64,000 nt of DNA from JAABVY01 sp964496505 (GCA_964496505.1 CAZBZV010000009.1:17328-81327), one strand, 5' to 3'; shown: positions 53,758 through 62,744, counted from the stretch's first letter. Numbers and translations are program-made. Notes: generated from the letters alone by a model not told the origin.

Positions 53758-55296
53758 ATGGCTGAGAACAGCGAAAAGACGGGCAAAGTCTATCTTATCG
53801 GGGCCGGACCGGGCGATCCTGACCTTATTACAATCAGGGGCCTCAGCCTGCTCAATTCCTGCGATGTTATTATTTACGATAACCTGATCCCGCATGAATT
53901 GATTGTAACGGCACCTCCTAATATCGAAAAAATCTATGTCGGCAAGGCTGCCAGCGTTCACACACTTCCCCAGGAAAAGATCAATGAACTTTTGGTCGAA
54001 CAGGCACAGCAGGGAAAAAATGTGGCCCGGCTTAAGGGCGGCGACCCGTTTGTATTCGGACGCGGCGGGGAAGAGGCGGAATTTTTGCGCAAACATGATA
54101 TCAAATTCGAGATTGTACCCGGAGTAACAGCCGGACTGGCCGCGGCGGCCTCGGCCGGAATCCCGGCCAGCCATCGGGATAAATCCAGCGCAATACTGCT
54201 TCTTACTGCGCATGGTGCCTCGGATCATGAATTCTTCGTCGACTGGGACTGGGTCGGCAAATTCGAAAAAGGCACGGTTATCGGATATATGGGGGTGAAG
54301 CAGCTTCCCAATGTGGTGGAAAGACTGATCGAGGCCGGTATGCCGCCGGGAATTGAGGCTGCCATGATCGAACGTTGCTGCTTTTCGACCCAGAAGGTCA
54401 TACGAGCTCGTCTGGAAGATTTGCCTGCAGAGGCCGAACGCCAGGATGTTCATCCCCCGGCTATATTCATAATCGGCGAGGTGGCCGGGCTCTCGGAGAA
54501 ACTGGAGTGGTACAATCACAAAATATTATCCGGAGTGCGGATTATGGTTACCCGTCCCGCCGACCAGTCCAAATGGATTTACCGGATGTTCCGAAATCTG
54601 GGCGCGGAGGTAATCGCCTATCCCACGATCAAGACAGTTTACAATGACGATAAAGAAGGCTGGGAGAAATTTATCAAGTCCGGCGGCAAGGATAACTGGC
54701 TTTTCTTTTCCAGTGAAAACGGTGTGCGTTACTTCTTCGGTTTTCTGAAATCCAAGCAGATCGATCTGCGTCTGGTTGGACGATATGCCATAGCGGCCGC
54801 AGGACATGGCACGCTTCGGGCCTTGAAAGATCTGGGATATCAGCCGGATTATGCTCCGGGAGTATCGGGAATGGTGAAATTTGCCCGGCAGATGTGCCAG
54901 GAAATGGAGGTCGATCAGTTAAAAATCATCAGGGTGCGCGGACAACTTCCGCATGATAACATAGAAGAAGTTTTGAAAAAGGGAGGAGCCGAGGTTCATC
55001 CACTAACATTATATAAAACCGAGTATTCAAGCTGGCATGAGAATGAAATCAGGCGGCTTTTCATGCATCCTCCGCATATGATTATGTTCTCAAGCGGGAG
55101 ATCGGTTGATGGTTTAGTCGAGATTCTCGGTCAGGAAAAAGCCCTGGAGCTGGCGTCAGAATCCAAAATCGCAACTATCGGCCCGACAACATCGGAAACT
55201 GTCAGGAAATATAATATGGAAGTCGAGCTGGAAGCGACAAGGCATTCCATACCCGACCTGATAAATCAAATCGTTCAATATTATCAAAAGAAATAA
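53758..55296 (+). CDS. cobA-hemD: Uroporphyrinogen-III methyltransferase / uroporphyrinogen-III synthase fusion
   Basis: A 512-residue two-domain enzyme. The N-terminal SUMT domain (about 10-250) has VYLIGAGPGDPDLITIRG, ARLKGGDPFVFGRGGEE and VPGVTAGLAAAASAGIP. The HemD domain (about 262-510) starts RIMVTRPADQSKWIYRMFRNL and has MIMFSSGRSVDGLVEIL. It makes uroporphyrinogen III and methylates it to precorrin-2. This is the common fusion in Firmicutes and deltaproteobacteria. A second HemD domain lies in the next gene. Confidence 0.92.
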   Translation: MAENSEKTGKVYLIGAGPGDPDLITIRGLSLLNSCDVIIYDNLIPHELIVTAPPNIEKIYVGKAASVHTLPQEKINELLVEQAQQGKNVARLKGGDPFVFGRGGEEAEFLRKHDIKFEIVPGVTAGLAAAASAGIPASHRDKSSAILLLTAHGASDHEFFVDWDWVGKFEKGTVIGYMGVKQLPNVVERLIEAGMPPGIEAAMIERCCFSTQKVIRARLEDLPAEAERQDVHPPAIFIIGEVAGLSEKLEWYNHKILSGVRIMVTRPADQSKWIYRMFRNLGAEVIAYPTIKTVYNDDKEGWEKFIKSGGKDNWLFFSSENGVRYFFGFLKSKQIDLRLVGRYAIAAAGHGTLRALKDLGYQPDYAPGVSGMVKFARQMCQEMEVDQLKIIRVRGQLPHDNIEEVLKKGGAEVHPLTLYKTEYSSWHENEIRRLFMHPPHMIMFSSGRSVDGLVEILGQEKALELASESKIATIGPTTSETVRKYNMEVELEATRHSIPDLINQIVQYYQKK

Positions 55297-55298
55297 AT

Positions 55299-56954
55299 AT
55301 GTATAAAATAGCTACAAGGGGAAGCCGGCTGGCAACACGCCAGTCCGGGATGATACGGGATTTGCTTGCGGAGAAAGCCGGTCTCGAAGCGGAATTGATG
55401 ATAGTCAAGACCGCCGGAGATGTTATCCAGAACAAGCCGCTTTCCGAGGTCAAGGGCGCCGGTTTTTTCACCAAGGAAATCGAGCAGGCGCTTTTTGACG
55501 GCCGCGCGGATATTGCCGTGCATTCACTCAAGGATCTCCCAATACAGCAGCCGCCCGGTATCGAGGTCATGGCAATAGCGGAAAGGGAGGATCCCCGTGA
55601 GGCGCTGATCACTAGATCGGAAAATATCGACACCTCGCATCCGATGAAGCTGAAATTCGGCCTCACCGTAGGTACCAGCGCAATCAGGCGAAAGGCCCAG
55701 ATAATGGCGCTTCGTCCCGATTTGAAGGTCAAGGATTTACGCGGCAATGTGACAACTCGTCTGGAAAAACTTCTTTCCGGTGAATATGATGCGATAATCA
55801 TCGCTTACGCCGGATTGAAACGTGTCGGTGTTGATATTGATGATCTCGAGCTTCGGGTTTATAAAATAGATGAATTCGTGCCCGCCCCGGCCCAGGGAGC
55901 GCTTGCGGTTGAGACTCGTTCAAAGGATTATGATGTGGCCAGCAAAGTGGCGATGATAAATCATAACCAGACCAAAGCCGCAGTGGATGCCGAGAGAAGG
56001 CTTCTGCTTTTATGCGGAGGAGGATGCCATCTTCCGCTGGGGGCGAATCTCAGCCGTACCGATAACGGTATGGCTATGTCGGTTTTTTGGTCCTATGTCC
56101 TGCCTGATAATACACTTAAATGCGTTTATGATAAGAAAATCGGCGAAAGCTATGACCAGCTCGTGGAGGACAGCTATGCGCTGATCAAAAGGACCGAGCT
56201 TCAGGACATTTTGAGGTTCAAAGGACGCTCCAAAGAGGCGCCCGGAAGGCTTTTGATAACTCGTCCCTCCGAAAAGACCGATGAACTGGAGCAAAAACTT
56301 GCCGAGAAAGATATCGAGCTTATTTCTTATCCGGTACAGAAGCTTAAAAAGAATTTTGATGATAAGGGATGGATCGATATCGAACAGAGATTTTATGAAT
56401 ATGAATACATAATTCTTACCAGCGCCAATGCTGTCAGATTCTTTAAAGAAATTCTGGAAGCCAGCAGTATTCCTCCTGAAAAATATTCCTACAAGAAGAT
56501 TGCCACGGTTGGGCTTAAAACAGCCCAGGCAGCAGGGGAGGCTTTTCCGGATTCAGAAATAATAGTATCCCATATCTCAACCGGTGCGGGACTCGGGGCG
56601 CATATGCTGGAATACAAGAAGGGCAAGACGCTCTTTCCCTGTGCTGAAGAGGCCGGGCACGATCTGGAACGAATCCTGGGGGATGCCGGATGGGATATAG
56701 ACAGGTTTAAGATTTACGAGTCAATGGCGGAAAAAAACGAGAATCTTCCGCACATCGATCCAAAAGATATTGCCTTTTACTGCTTCACCAGCCCGCTGGC
56801 CGCCGAGTTCACAGTGGAGAAAGTCAGTATTCCCGAAAGCAGCCTGATCATATCGATTGGCCCCAAGACCTCAGAGAAAATCAGGGCGCTGGGTTACAAT
56901 GTTGACTGGGAGATTCCAAACTCTAATCTGGAGTGGTTATGGCAGGTTCTTTAA
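55299..56954 (+). CDS. hemC-hemD: Hydroxymethylbilane synthase with C-terminal uroporphyrinogen-III-synthase-like domain
   Basis: A 551-residue fusion. The HemC part (about 1-300) has ATRGSRLATRQSG, VHSLKDLPIQQP, GTSAIRRKAQIMALRPDL and the dipyrromethane-binding Cys in LLCGGGCHLPLGA. The C-terminal part (about 305-551) is HemD-like: GRLLITRPSEKTDELEQKL, ILTSANAVRFFKEIL and SIGPKTSEKIRALGY. HemC polymerises porphobilinogen; the HemD-like part would close the ring. It overlaps the hemB start by 16 bases. With the previous gene it provides two HemD modules, which is unusual. Confidence 0.9.
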   Translation: MYKIATRGSRLATRQSGMIRDLLAEKAGLEAELMIVKTAGDVIQNKPLSEVKGAGFFTKEIEQALFDGRADIAVHSLKDLPIQQPPGIEVMAIAEREDPREALITRSENIDTSHPMKLKFGLTVGTSAIRRKAQIMALRPDLKVKDLRGNVTTRLEKLLSGEYDAIIIAYAGLKRVGVDIDDLELRVYKIDEFVPAPAQGALAVETRSKDYDVASKVAMINHNQTKAAVDAERRLLLLCGGGCHLPLGANLSRTDNGMAMSVFWSYVLPDNTLKCVYDKKIGESYDQLVEDSYALIKRTELQDILRFKGRSKEAPGRLLITRPSEKTDELEQKLAEKDIELISYPVQKLKKNFDDKGWIDIEQRFYEYEYIILTSANAVRFFKEILEASSIPPEKYSYKKIATVGLKTAQAAGEAFPDSEIIVSHISTGAGLGAHMLEYKKGKTLFPCAEEAGHDLERILGDAGWDIDRFKIYESMAEKNENLPHIDPKDIAFYCFTSPLAAEFTVEKVSIPESSLIISIGPKTSEKIRALGYNVDWEIPNSNLEWLWQVL

Positions 56955-57937
56955 ATGGCAGATCGAATATTCGTCCGAGACGGCTCAGGTCATCGCAGTT
57001 AATTCGTGATCTGACGGCCGAGACAAGATTGAATATCCCCGGGATGATTCAGCCCTATTTCGTTGTTCCCGGAAAGAACAAAGTGGAAAAGATAGAATCA
57101 ATGCCCGGTATCGAACGCCATACCGCAGACAGGCTGGTTAAACAGGTCGAAAAAGATTTGAAGCTTGGGATTAAAAATATTATGCTCTTCGGCCTGTCAG
57201 ATAAAAAAGATGCGAAGGCCAGCATGGCTTATTCGAAGCAGAACCCGGTTGTAAAAGCAATCCAGAAGTTGAGAAAAGAGTTCAAAAAAGATTTAATGAT
57301 ATCCTGTGATATCTGTCTTTGCGCCTATACCGACCATGGACATTGCGGTTTAATTAAGGATGATTATGTAGATAACGATTCGTCCCTGGATGCACTTTCT
57401 AAAATGGCTGTGGTGCATGCAGAGGCCGGAACCGATATCGTGGCGCCGTCAGACATGATGGACTTCCGGGTGGCCGCGATACGGGAGGCGCTGGATTCCA
57501 AAGGATTTTTGAATACGCTGATTATGGCTTATACCGCCAAATATGCCTCGGCCTACTATGGGCCGTTTCGTGAGGCGGCGGACTCCGCGCCGTCATTCGG
57601 TGACCGCAAAACATACCAGATGGATTACCGCAACAGCAGGGAAGCGTTGAAGGAGCTCTGGGCCGATGTTGACGAGGGTGCGGATATTGTTATGGTCAAA
57701 CCGGCCATGCCATATTTGGATATAATATCGTTATTCAGACAAAATACCGAACTGCCGGTTGCGGCTTACAATGTTTCCGGCGAGTTCTCCCAGGTCAAGC
57801 TGGCAGTGAAAGCCGGACTGGCCGAGGAGAAGGCAATCGTTCTGGAAAACCTGACAGCCATAACCCGTGCCGGTGCGGATATAATACTGACCTATCATCT
57901 TCGAGATTTACTAAAGAACAGGTGGTATGATGAGTAA
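56939..57937 (+). CDS. hemB: Porphobilinogen synthase
   Basis: Condenses two 5-aminolevulinates to porphobilinogen. The start ATG at 56939 is preferred over the GTG at 56933 because GGAG is then about eight bases upstream. Family features: RPRRLRSSQLIRDL at the N-terminus, Cys-rich metal loop CDICLCAYTDHGHCG, Schiff-base lysines in AYTAKYASAYYGPFR and MVKPAMPYLD. 332 residues, normal. It overlaps both hemC-hemD upstream and hemL downstream. Confidence 0.96.
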   Translation: MAGSLNGRSNIRPRRLRSSQLIRDLTAETRLNIPGMIQPYFVVPGKNKVEKIESMPGIERHTADRLVKQVEKDLKLGIKNIMLFGLSDKKDAKASMAYSKQNPVVKAIQKLRKEFKKDLMISCDICLCAYTDHGHCGLIKDDYVDNDSSLDALSKMAVVHAEAGTDIVAPSDMMDFRVAAIREALDSKGFLNTLIMAYTAKYASAYYGPFREAADSAPSFGDRKTYQMDYRNSREALKELWADVDEGADIVMVKPAMPYLDIISLFRQNTELPVAAYNVSGEFSQVKLAVKAGLAEEKAIVLENLTAITRAGADIILTYHLRDLLKNRWYDE

Positions 57938-59224
57938 AATCAAAAAATCCGAAAAGCTTTTCGAGAAAGCATGTAATATGATACCCAAAGGCGTGAATTC
58001 CCCTGTCCGCGCTTTCGGCCAGGTTGGCGGCACGCCGATCTTTATGGACAGAGGTGAGGGCGCTTATATTTATGATGTCGACGGCAATAAATATGTCGAC
58101 TACTGCCAGTCATGGGGCGCCTCGATTATGGGACATGCTCATCCGCATGTAGTTGATGCAGTCAAAAGGCAGGCGGAAAAGGGCACCAGCTTCGGAATTC
58201 CCACCGAGGTCGAAATTGAGCTTGCCGATCTGGTGGTTAATAATTTTAAGAAGATAGATATGGTGCGCTTCGTGTCTTCCGGTACCGAGGCGGTCATGTC
58301 GGCAGTCCGCCTGGCGCGAGGATACACCGGCAAAGACGGCGTGGTCAAATTCGAAGGTGGATATCACGGGCATGTTGATTATCTGCTGGTGGAAGCAGGT
58401 TCGGGACTGGCGACTCTGGGGCTTCCGGCCTCGGCAGGCGTGACTAAAGGCAATACACAGAACACATATAATATTCCGCTTAATGACACCGAGAAGATCG
58501 ATCAGCTTTTTGAGAAGCATGGCGATGATATGGCCTGTATTCTTGTCGAGGGTATTCCCGCCAATAACGGCCTTCTGATTCAATCAAAAGAATTTATGCA
58601 GTATTTGCAGGAAAAAGCGCATAAGCACAATGCGCTCCTGGTTGTGGATGAGGTTATCACCGGATTTCGAGTCGGCAAAGCCGGTGCGACCGAATTGTAC
58701 GACATCGAACCCGATATCGTGACTTTCGGCAAAGTCATAGGCGGCGGCCTTCCGGTGGGAGCTTTTGGGGCAAAAGGGGAGATTATGGAGAAGATCGCGC
58801 CTCTGGGACCGGTCTATCAGGCCGGGACTTTATCCGGCAATCCGCTGGCGATGTCCTCGGGAATTGCAGTGCTGTCCTATTTGATCGAGCATGACTCCTG
58901 GAATTATCTGGAGGTGATCGGGAAGTTCTGGGAGGATGGTATTAAAAATATCATTGAGAAAAATGGCTATCCCATGAATATTGCCAGAGCCGGTTCGATC
59001 TTCTGGCTCTCATTTGCCGAGGGAGATCTTCCAAAGCAGGGTAAGCAGATTACTTCAGACTCAATAAAGCTGTATGCAAAATTCTTCCATGCTATGCTGG
59101 NNNNNNNNNNTACTATTTCGCACCCTCCGGATTCGAGGTCGGCTTCCTGACAATTACACATACAAAAGAGATTTTGGAAGAGACCCTTGGCGCTGTTGAA
59201 AAAGGCTTGAAGCAAATAATGTAG
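57927..59224 (+). CDS. hemL: Glutamate-1-semialdehyde 2,1-aminomutase, with an internal gap
   Basis: PLP enzyme converting glutamate-1-semialdehyde to 5-aminolevulinate. Signatures include PGGVNSPVRAF-like PKGVNSPVRAFGQVGG, YVDYCQSWGASIMGHAHP, VKFEGGYHGHVDYLLVEAGS and the PLP Lys in TFGKVIGGGLPVGAFG. Ten Ns at 59101-59110 shift the frame, but the sequence after them clearly continues HemL (YFAPSGFEVGFLTITHT, then VEKGLKQIM-stop at 59224). The family pattern needs about 8 or 11 missing bases, so the Ns are a placeholder. ATG at 57927 or 57930. Last gene of the tetrapyrrole operon. Confidence 0.93.
59101..59110. other. Assembly gap of unknown true length
   Basis: Ten Ns in the hemL reading frame. 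Frame logic on both sides requires 3n+2 bases. Confidence 0.95.
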
Positions 59225-59235
59225 GTCAAATCTCT

Positions 59236-59349
59236 TTGAATTGCGATGTCACCTCCAATGTCAGCGATGCTGTCTGGCTGATTAATTATATCTTCATTGG
59301 CGGAAATGATCCCTGTGATCCCGACGGGGATGGTATCCCTGACTGTTGA
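59236..59349 (+). pseudogene. Orphan dockerin-repeat remnant
   Basis: Immediately after hemL, 38 codons read as the second half of the dockerin module: NCDVTSNVSDAVWLINYIF, then IGGNDPCDPDGDGIPDC-stop. This matches the C-terminus of the five dockerin proteins in this window. There is no start codon, ribosome site or upstream dockerin-gene body; the frame differs from hemL. Interpreted as the 3' end of a lost secreted-protein gene whose body was deleted up to the hemL end. Confidence 0.8.
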
Positions 59350-59406
59350 GCCATAAGTTAAGCGTTCAATGACTCACCATTTACATTTGGAAAAAATACA
59401 AATTAT

Positions 59407-59597
59407 GGGTGGCCTGCTCAAATTTTGTTTGGGCAGGCTTCTTACAAAATGCTCTTTATATTACCACGCCCAAAGAATGTTTGGGCGTGCCACCCTCATA
59501 ATAAGTTGATGTGTCGGCAGGAATCCTTTCCTGACAGCTGCTTTCCTGTTGCGCCAGTTACTAAGACCTGCGGCCCGCCAGTTCTTAGTAACTGGCG
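59407..59597. repeat. Intergenic repeat cluster (B-like, D, E)
   Basis: 59407-59495 is bounded by GGGTGGC and GCCACCC, with GCCTGCTCAAATT and CACGCCCAAAG inside. 59515-59545 resembles the GGCAGGAATCCTTTCC element of 22930. 59552-59566 and 59583-59597 are perfect 15-base inverted arms (CGCCAGTTACTAAGA and its complement) around a 16-base loop. No gene seen in 59350-59705. Confidence 0.75.
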
Positions 59598-59705
59598 GAA
59601 CTCATTTGATTGAAGACGCCTCTTCAAACTCCAAAAATAATTTGATTTAATGCATTGAATATTTATATCTTAATACAGTAATCCTGCTTGAAATGGGAGG
59701 TGTGG

Positions 59706-61223
59706 ATGAGCAACAATTCCGGATTGAGATCACTTATTAAAAGCGAGGACTGGTGGGCGGTTTGGTTCGGTGCTGCGATTATCATAGTCGCCCTCCTGCA
59801 TTTCACCGGCAAAGCTCCCAAACTGGGGGAATGGATCACCAATCCCCTGGCCCAATTCGAGAGCTATGAACGCGTCTACCCGCTTGAGGAGAAACCGGCC
59901 GATCTTAAGATCGAGGGACCTCTGGCCAAGCATCTGAAATATGATGAAGAACAGGGCCTCCTGGTTTATAAAGGCCTGATGACCGCCAGCCAGATGCGTG
60001 AGATGCAGAAGTTTTCCTCCGATCCCGAATATAAATCCGCAATCGATCAGCTATATCACAGCCCGCCTGTGGCCCAAAGCAATATTATACTGAAACTGCT
60101 TTTCCTGATGGTTTCGCTGGGGCTGATGTCTGCGATTGGAATGAAAGCGATGGGACATAAACCCTTTGAATTTCTGGGGGGATACATTGTAATATTTGTT
60201 CTGGCGATCATCGCCTACACATTTTCCGATCAAAATGTGATCAAGGCTTACGGTCTGGGGTATGCGTTCTGGGCGCTTCTTTTGGGGCTTTTGATTTCCA
60301 ATACTATTGGCACTCCCAAATGGCTTCTGTCAGGAGCCCGTACCGAGATGTATATCAAAACCGGGCTGGTTCTTTTGGGCGCGGAAATCCTCTTCGGAAA
60401 AATTCTGGCTCTGGGCGCACCGGGTCTTTTTGTGGCCTGGATCGTTACTCCGACGGTGATAATCTTTATGTTCCTGTTCGGCACACGTATTCTCAAAATG
60501 GCCTCCAAATCTCTGGTTATAATTATCGCTGCCGCAACATCGGTCTGTGGAGTCTCGGCGGCAATTGCCACCGCAGCCGCCTGCAAAGCCAAAAAGGATG
60601 AGTTAACATTAGCGGTGGGCATGACCCTGATATTTACAGTTTTGATGATGATTTTCATGCCGATTGGAATTAAGATGATAGGCCTTAAAACCGCAGTCGG
60701 TGCGGCCTGGATGGGCGGAACTATTGATGCCACCGGCGCGGTTGTAGCGGCCGGATCTATGCTGGGCGCGGAGGCCGAAAAAATAGCCGCGGTGGTTAAG
60801 ATGATTCAAAATATTTTGATCGGAGTGGTGGCATTTGTTGTGGCAGTATACTGGGCTTTCAGGATTGAACGTACAACCGACGCTCCCCGGGCCAATGCTA
60901 TGGAAATCTGGTACCGCTTTCCGAAATTCATTGTCGGCTTTATCGGGGCATCGTTAGTATTCTCATTCGTCTTAATTCCGATCTACGGCTCGAATTATGT
61001 TGAGTCTGAAATTATAAAGGCCTCTACCAAGACAATCCGCGGCTGGCTGTTTTGTATAGCCTTCGTATCGATCGGTCTGGAATCGAATTTCCGCGATCTG
61101 GGAAGCCAGATGGTGGGTGGAAAGCCGATTCTGCTGTATATCTGCGGCCAGAGCTTTAACCTGGTATTGACACTGTTTGCGGCATACCTGGCCTTTGGAG
61201 GGATTTTATTTGGATCGATTTAA
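59706..61223 (+). CDS. YeiH-family (UPF0324) putative sulfate/anion transporter with extra N-terminal soluble region
   Basis: A 505-residue membrane protein with about 11 helices. Core family features: GLLISNTIGTPKWLLSGART, MYIKTGLVLLGAEILFG, AATSVCGVSAAIATAAACKAK, AWMGGTIDATGAVVAAGSMLG and SIGLESNFRDL near the end. Between the first helix and the rest lies a soluble insertion of about 80 residues (about 35-115) not found in the 340-residue E. coli YeiH form. The family is annotated as putative sulfate exporter, but the substrate is unproven. ATG 59706 is chosen because GGGAGG precedes it. The dsr/apr context makes a sulfur anion plausible. Confidence 0.8.
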   Translation: MSNNSGLRSLIKSEDWWAVWFGAAIIIVALLHFTGKAPKLGEWITNPLAQFESYERVYPLEEKPADLKIEGPLAKHLKYDEEQGLLVYKGLMTASQMREMQKFSSDPEYKSAIDQLYHSPPVAQSNIILKLLFLMVSLGLMSAIGMKAMGHKPFEFLGGYIVIFVLAIIAYTFSDQNVIKAYGLGYAFWALLLGLLISNTIGTPKWLLSGARTEMYIKTGLVLLGAEILFGKILALGAPGLFVAWIVTPTVIIFMFLFGTRILKMASKSLVIIIAAATSVCGVSAAIATAAACKAKKDELTLAVGMTLIFTVLMMIFMPIGIKMIGLKTAVGAAWMGGTIDATGAVVAAGSMLGAEAEKIAAVVKMIQNILIGVVAFVVAVYWAFRIERTTDAPRANAMEIWYRFPKFIVGFIGASLVFSFVLIPIYGSNYVESEIIKASTKTIRGWLFCIAFVSIGLESNFRDLGSQMVGGKPILLYICGQSFNLVLTLFAAYLAFGGILFGSI

Positions 61224-61428
61224 GAAGATCATAAAGTTTTCGACCGGATGTTTACTGCTTGCGTTGATACTTCTGGCCGCCGCCTCCGGAAGGATTCCGG
61301 CCGGGGGAGAAGGTTCTGTGATTCGACATAACCTGGCCGAGAAACGAGATGCAACACCTTTGATATATTCCGAGAGCGAGGAAATGGAACGGCTGGAGCA
61401 GAATCTTGACGATATTAAGCTGAGATAA
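61210..61428 (+). CDS. Small single-pass membrane protein downstream of the YeiH gene
   Basis: A 72-residue protein from a TTG start that overlaps the YeiH-family stop; GGAGGG lies seven bases upstream. One hydrophobic helix (about 10-27), then a charged C-terminus (EEMERLEQNLDDIKLR) that may be a coiled coil. I do not recognise the family. The overlap implies translational coupling to the transporter, so it may be an accessory subunit. Confidence 0.5.
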   Translation: MDRFKKIIKFSTGCLLLALILLAAASGRIPAGGEGSVIRHNLAEKRDATPLIYSESEEMERLEQNLDDIKLR

Positions 61429-61439
61429 TACATGCAAAT

Positions 61440-61475
61440 AAAAAAGCAGCTTCGGTTACGGAGCTGCTTTAAAAA
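61440..61475. terminator. Bidirectional intrinsic terminator
   Basis: AAAGCAGCT and AGCTGCTTT arms around TCGGTTACGG, with A/T tracts on both sides. Between convergent genes. Confidence 0.85.
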
Positions 61476-61490
61476 GGCAAGAATAATTTT

Positions 61491-62333
61491 TTATCCACGG
61501 GACGCTTTCCTGCGTTTCTCTTCCAGCTTTTTCTCGGCCTCGGCTTTAACCTCTCCCCTGATATTCATGGTCTTTTCGCCGAATAATGCGAATCGTATCC
61601 AGCGGAAACCAAACTTCAAAAGCTCTTCATCGTCAGATTCGATTTTCTCAAGAAGATCATCCTCTACATCGAATTTTTGCAGGAAAGTGCTGTGGAAAAT
61701 GAAGTCCCGGAACTTATCCAGATTGTAACAGGCCAGGAAAAACATGTCTATTTTCTGAGGAGTCAGCTCGGGAGCTTTTTCGAGATATGGATGAGTGTAA
61801 ATCTCTTTGTACATCTCGCCGAATTTATCGTATTCCGCAATACCCTGATTCTCGATCCATTCTTCGACCGTCCACTCTTTATCCTCCTCGAAGCCCTTGC
61901 AGACCGACTCCTTCAGAATGAAGAAAAATTCCTCGTTTAAATTCGCGGCCAGTTCGCCCGGCGAGGCCAGGCCCAGGGGATACATTCGGCAGGCCCAGGG
62001 ACGGTTTTCGTAAACCGTACATCCCTCTTTGGATACGAAATGACAGGTCTTTTTCTCGTTGTCCTGCATTTTCATGAGCACAACCGGCAGTTTCTGGTTC
62101 TGGTCTATGGGCAGGATCGTGTATTTATCCAGGAATTCCTGAGATGATATTCCCAGAGCGTTCTTGAGCCTGAGCACATCATAAGGTGTCAGGAAAATAT
62201 TAACGTCTCCGCAGCATTCATTGAAGCAAGACACTCCCGAATGACATGCGAACTGGAATTTATCATCTCTTTTGAGTCGCGGGTATTCTTTGAGTATGGT
62301 CTCTTTAAGCTTCTGAATCTCTCTCTGTGACAT
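61491..62333 (-). CDS. YkgJ-type cysteine-cluster protein
   Basis: A 280-residue protein of the YkgJ/CxxCx12CC family. Conserved cysteines: FACHSGVSCFNECCGDVN near residue 25, and CHFVSKEGCTVYENRPWACRMYPLG near 110. These are thought to bind zinc or an iron-sulfur cluster. The C-terminal 130 residues are helical and charged (KAEAEKKLEEKRRKASRG). ATG 62333 is preferred because AGAGG is then spaced properly. It overlaps the preceding zinc-ribbon gene by 29 bases, so they are coupled. Function unknown. Confidence 0.75.
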   Translation of the reverse strand: MSQREIQKLKETILKEYPRLKRDDKFQFACHSGVSCFNECCGDVNIFLTPYDVLRLKNALGISSQEFLDKYTILPIDQNQKLPVVLMKMQDNEKKTCHFVSKEGCTVYENRPWACRMYPLGLASPGELAANLNEEFFFILKESVCKGFEEDKEWTVEEWIENQGIAEYDKFGEMYKEIYTHPYLEKAPELTPQKIDMFFLACYNLDKFRDFIFHSTFLQKFDVEDDLLEKIESDDEELLKFGFRWIRFALFGEKTMNIRGEVKAEAEKKLEEKRRKASRG

Positions 62334-62616
62334 TATCATCCTCTTCTAAAATTCCGCTTTTTAAAGCATTGGGCGACCAGACCGGTATCGGCCCCATCTG
62401 GCCGGTTTCGGGATTATAGCTGTGACGATAGGAAGCGCGCTGCTCGTACTTCTCCTCCATCCACTTCCAGCCCTTTTGATAGTAGGGACAATCGTCATTG
62501 AAACAAATCCAATGGTATTCATTGGTCCATGTGGAGTCGGGAGGAACCTTCCACTTTTTCATCTTCTGCCCGCAGTGGGGGCAGACTGTCTTATCGACTG
62601 CTTTTTTTTCGGTCAT
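62305..62616 (-). CDS. Small zinc-ribbon protein between aprA and the YkgJ gene
   Basis: A 103-residue protein with a Cys4 ribbon: CPHCGQKMKKW and ICFNDDCPYY. The middle is Trp/Tyr-rich (KGWKWMEEKYEQRASYRHSYN). ATG 62616 is chosen over the GTG at 62637 because AAGGTG lies six bases upstream. It resembles ogr/Delta-like zinc-finger proteins seen near sulfur-metabolism genes in other sulfate reducers (recollection, not checked). Transcribed in the same direction as aprA but behind a terminator. Confidence 0.6.
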   Translation of the reverse strand: MTEKKAVDKTVCPHCGQKMKKWKVPPDSTWTNEYHWICFNDDCPYYQKGWKWMEEKYEQRASYRHSYNPETGQMGPIPVWSPNALKSGILEEDDNVTERDSEA

Positions 62617-62680
62617 CAACATCACCTTTATACGCACCTTGCATGAATGTTAATTGCATCTATTATTGTCTTTAAGTAGA

Positions 62681-62712
62681 AATCCTCCGGGGGTGTTCCC
62701 TCCCGGAGGATT
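62681..62712 (-). terminator. Intrinsic terminator after aprA
   Basis: AATCCTCCGGG and CCCGGAGGATT form perfect 11-base arms with a 10-base loop, 33 bases past the aprA stop. Confidence 0.85.
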
Positions 62713-62744
62713 ATTCTATCAAAGAAGTCTAAGCGAGTTGTTTA

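Noticed and set aside
53362..54519. 385-codon minus-strand ORF opposite sirC and cobA-hemD
   Set aside because: Overlaps two clear conserved genes on the other strand; protein has no recognisable features.
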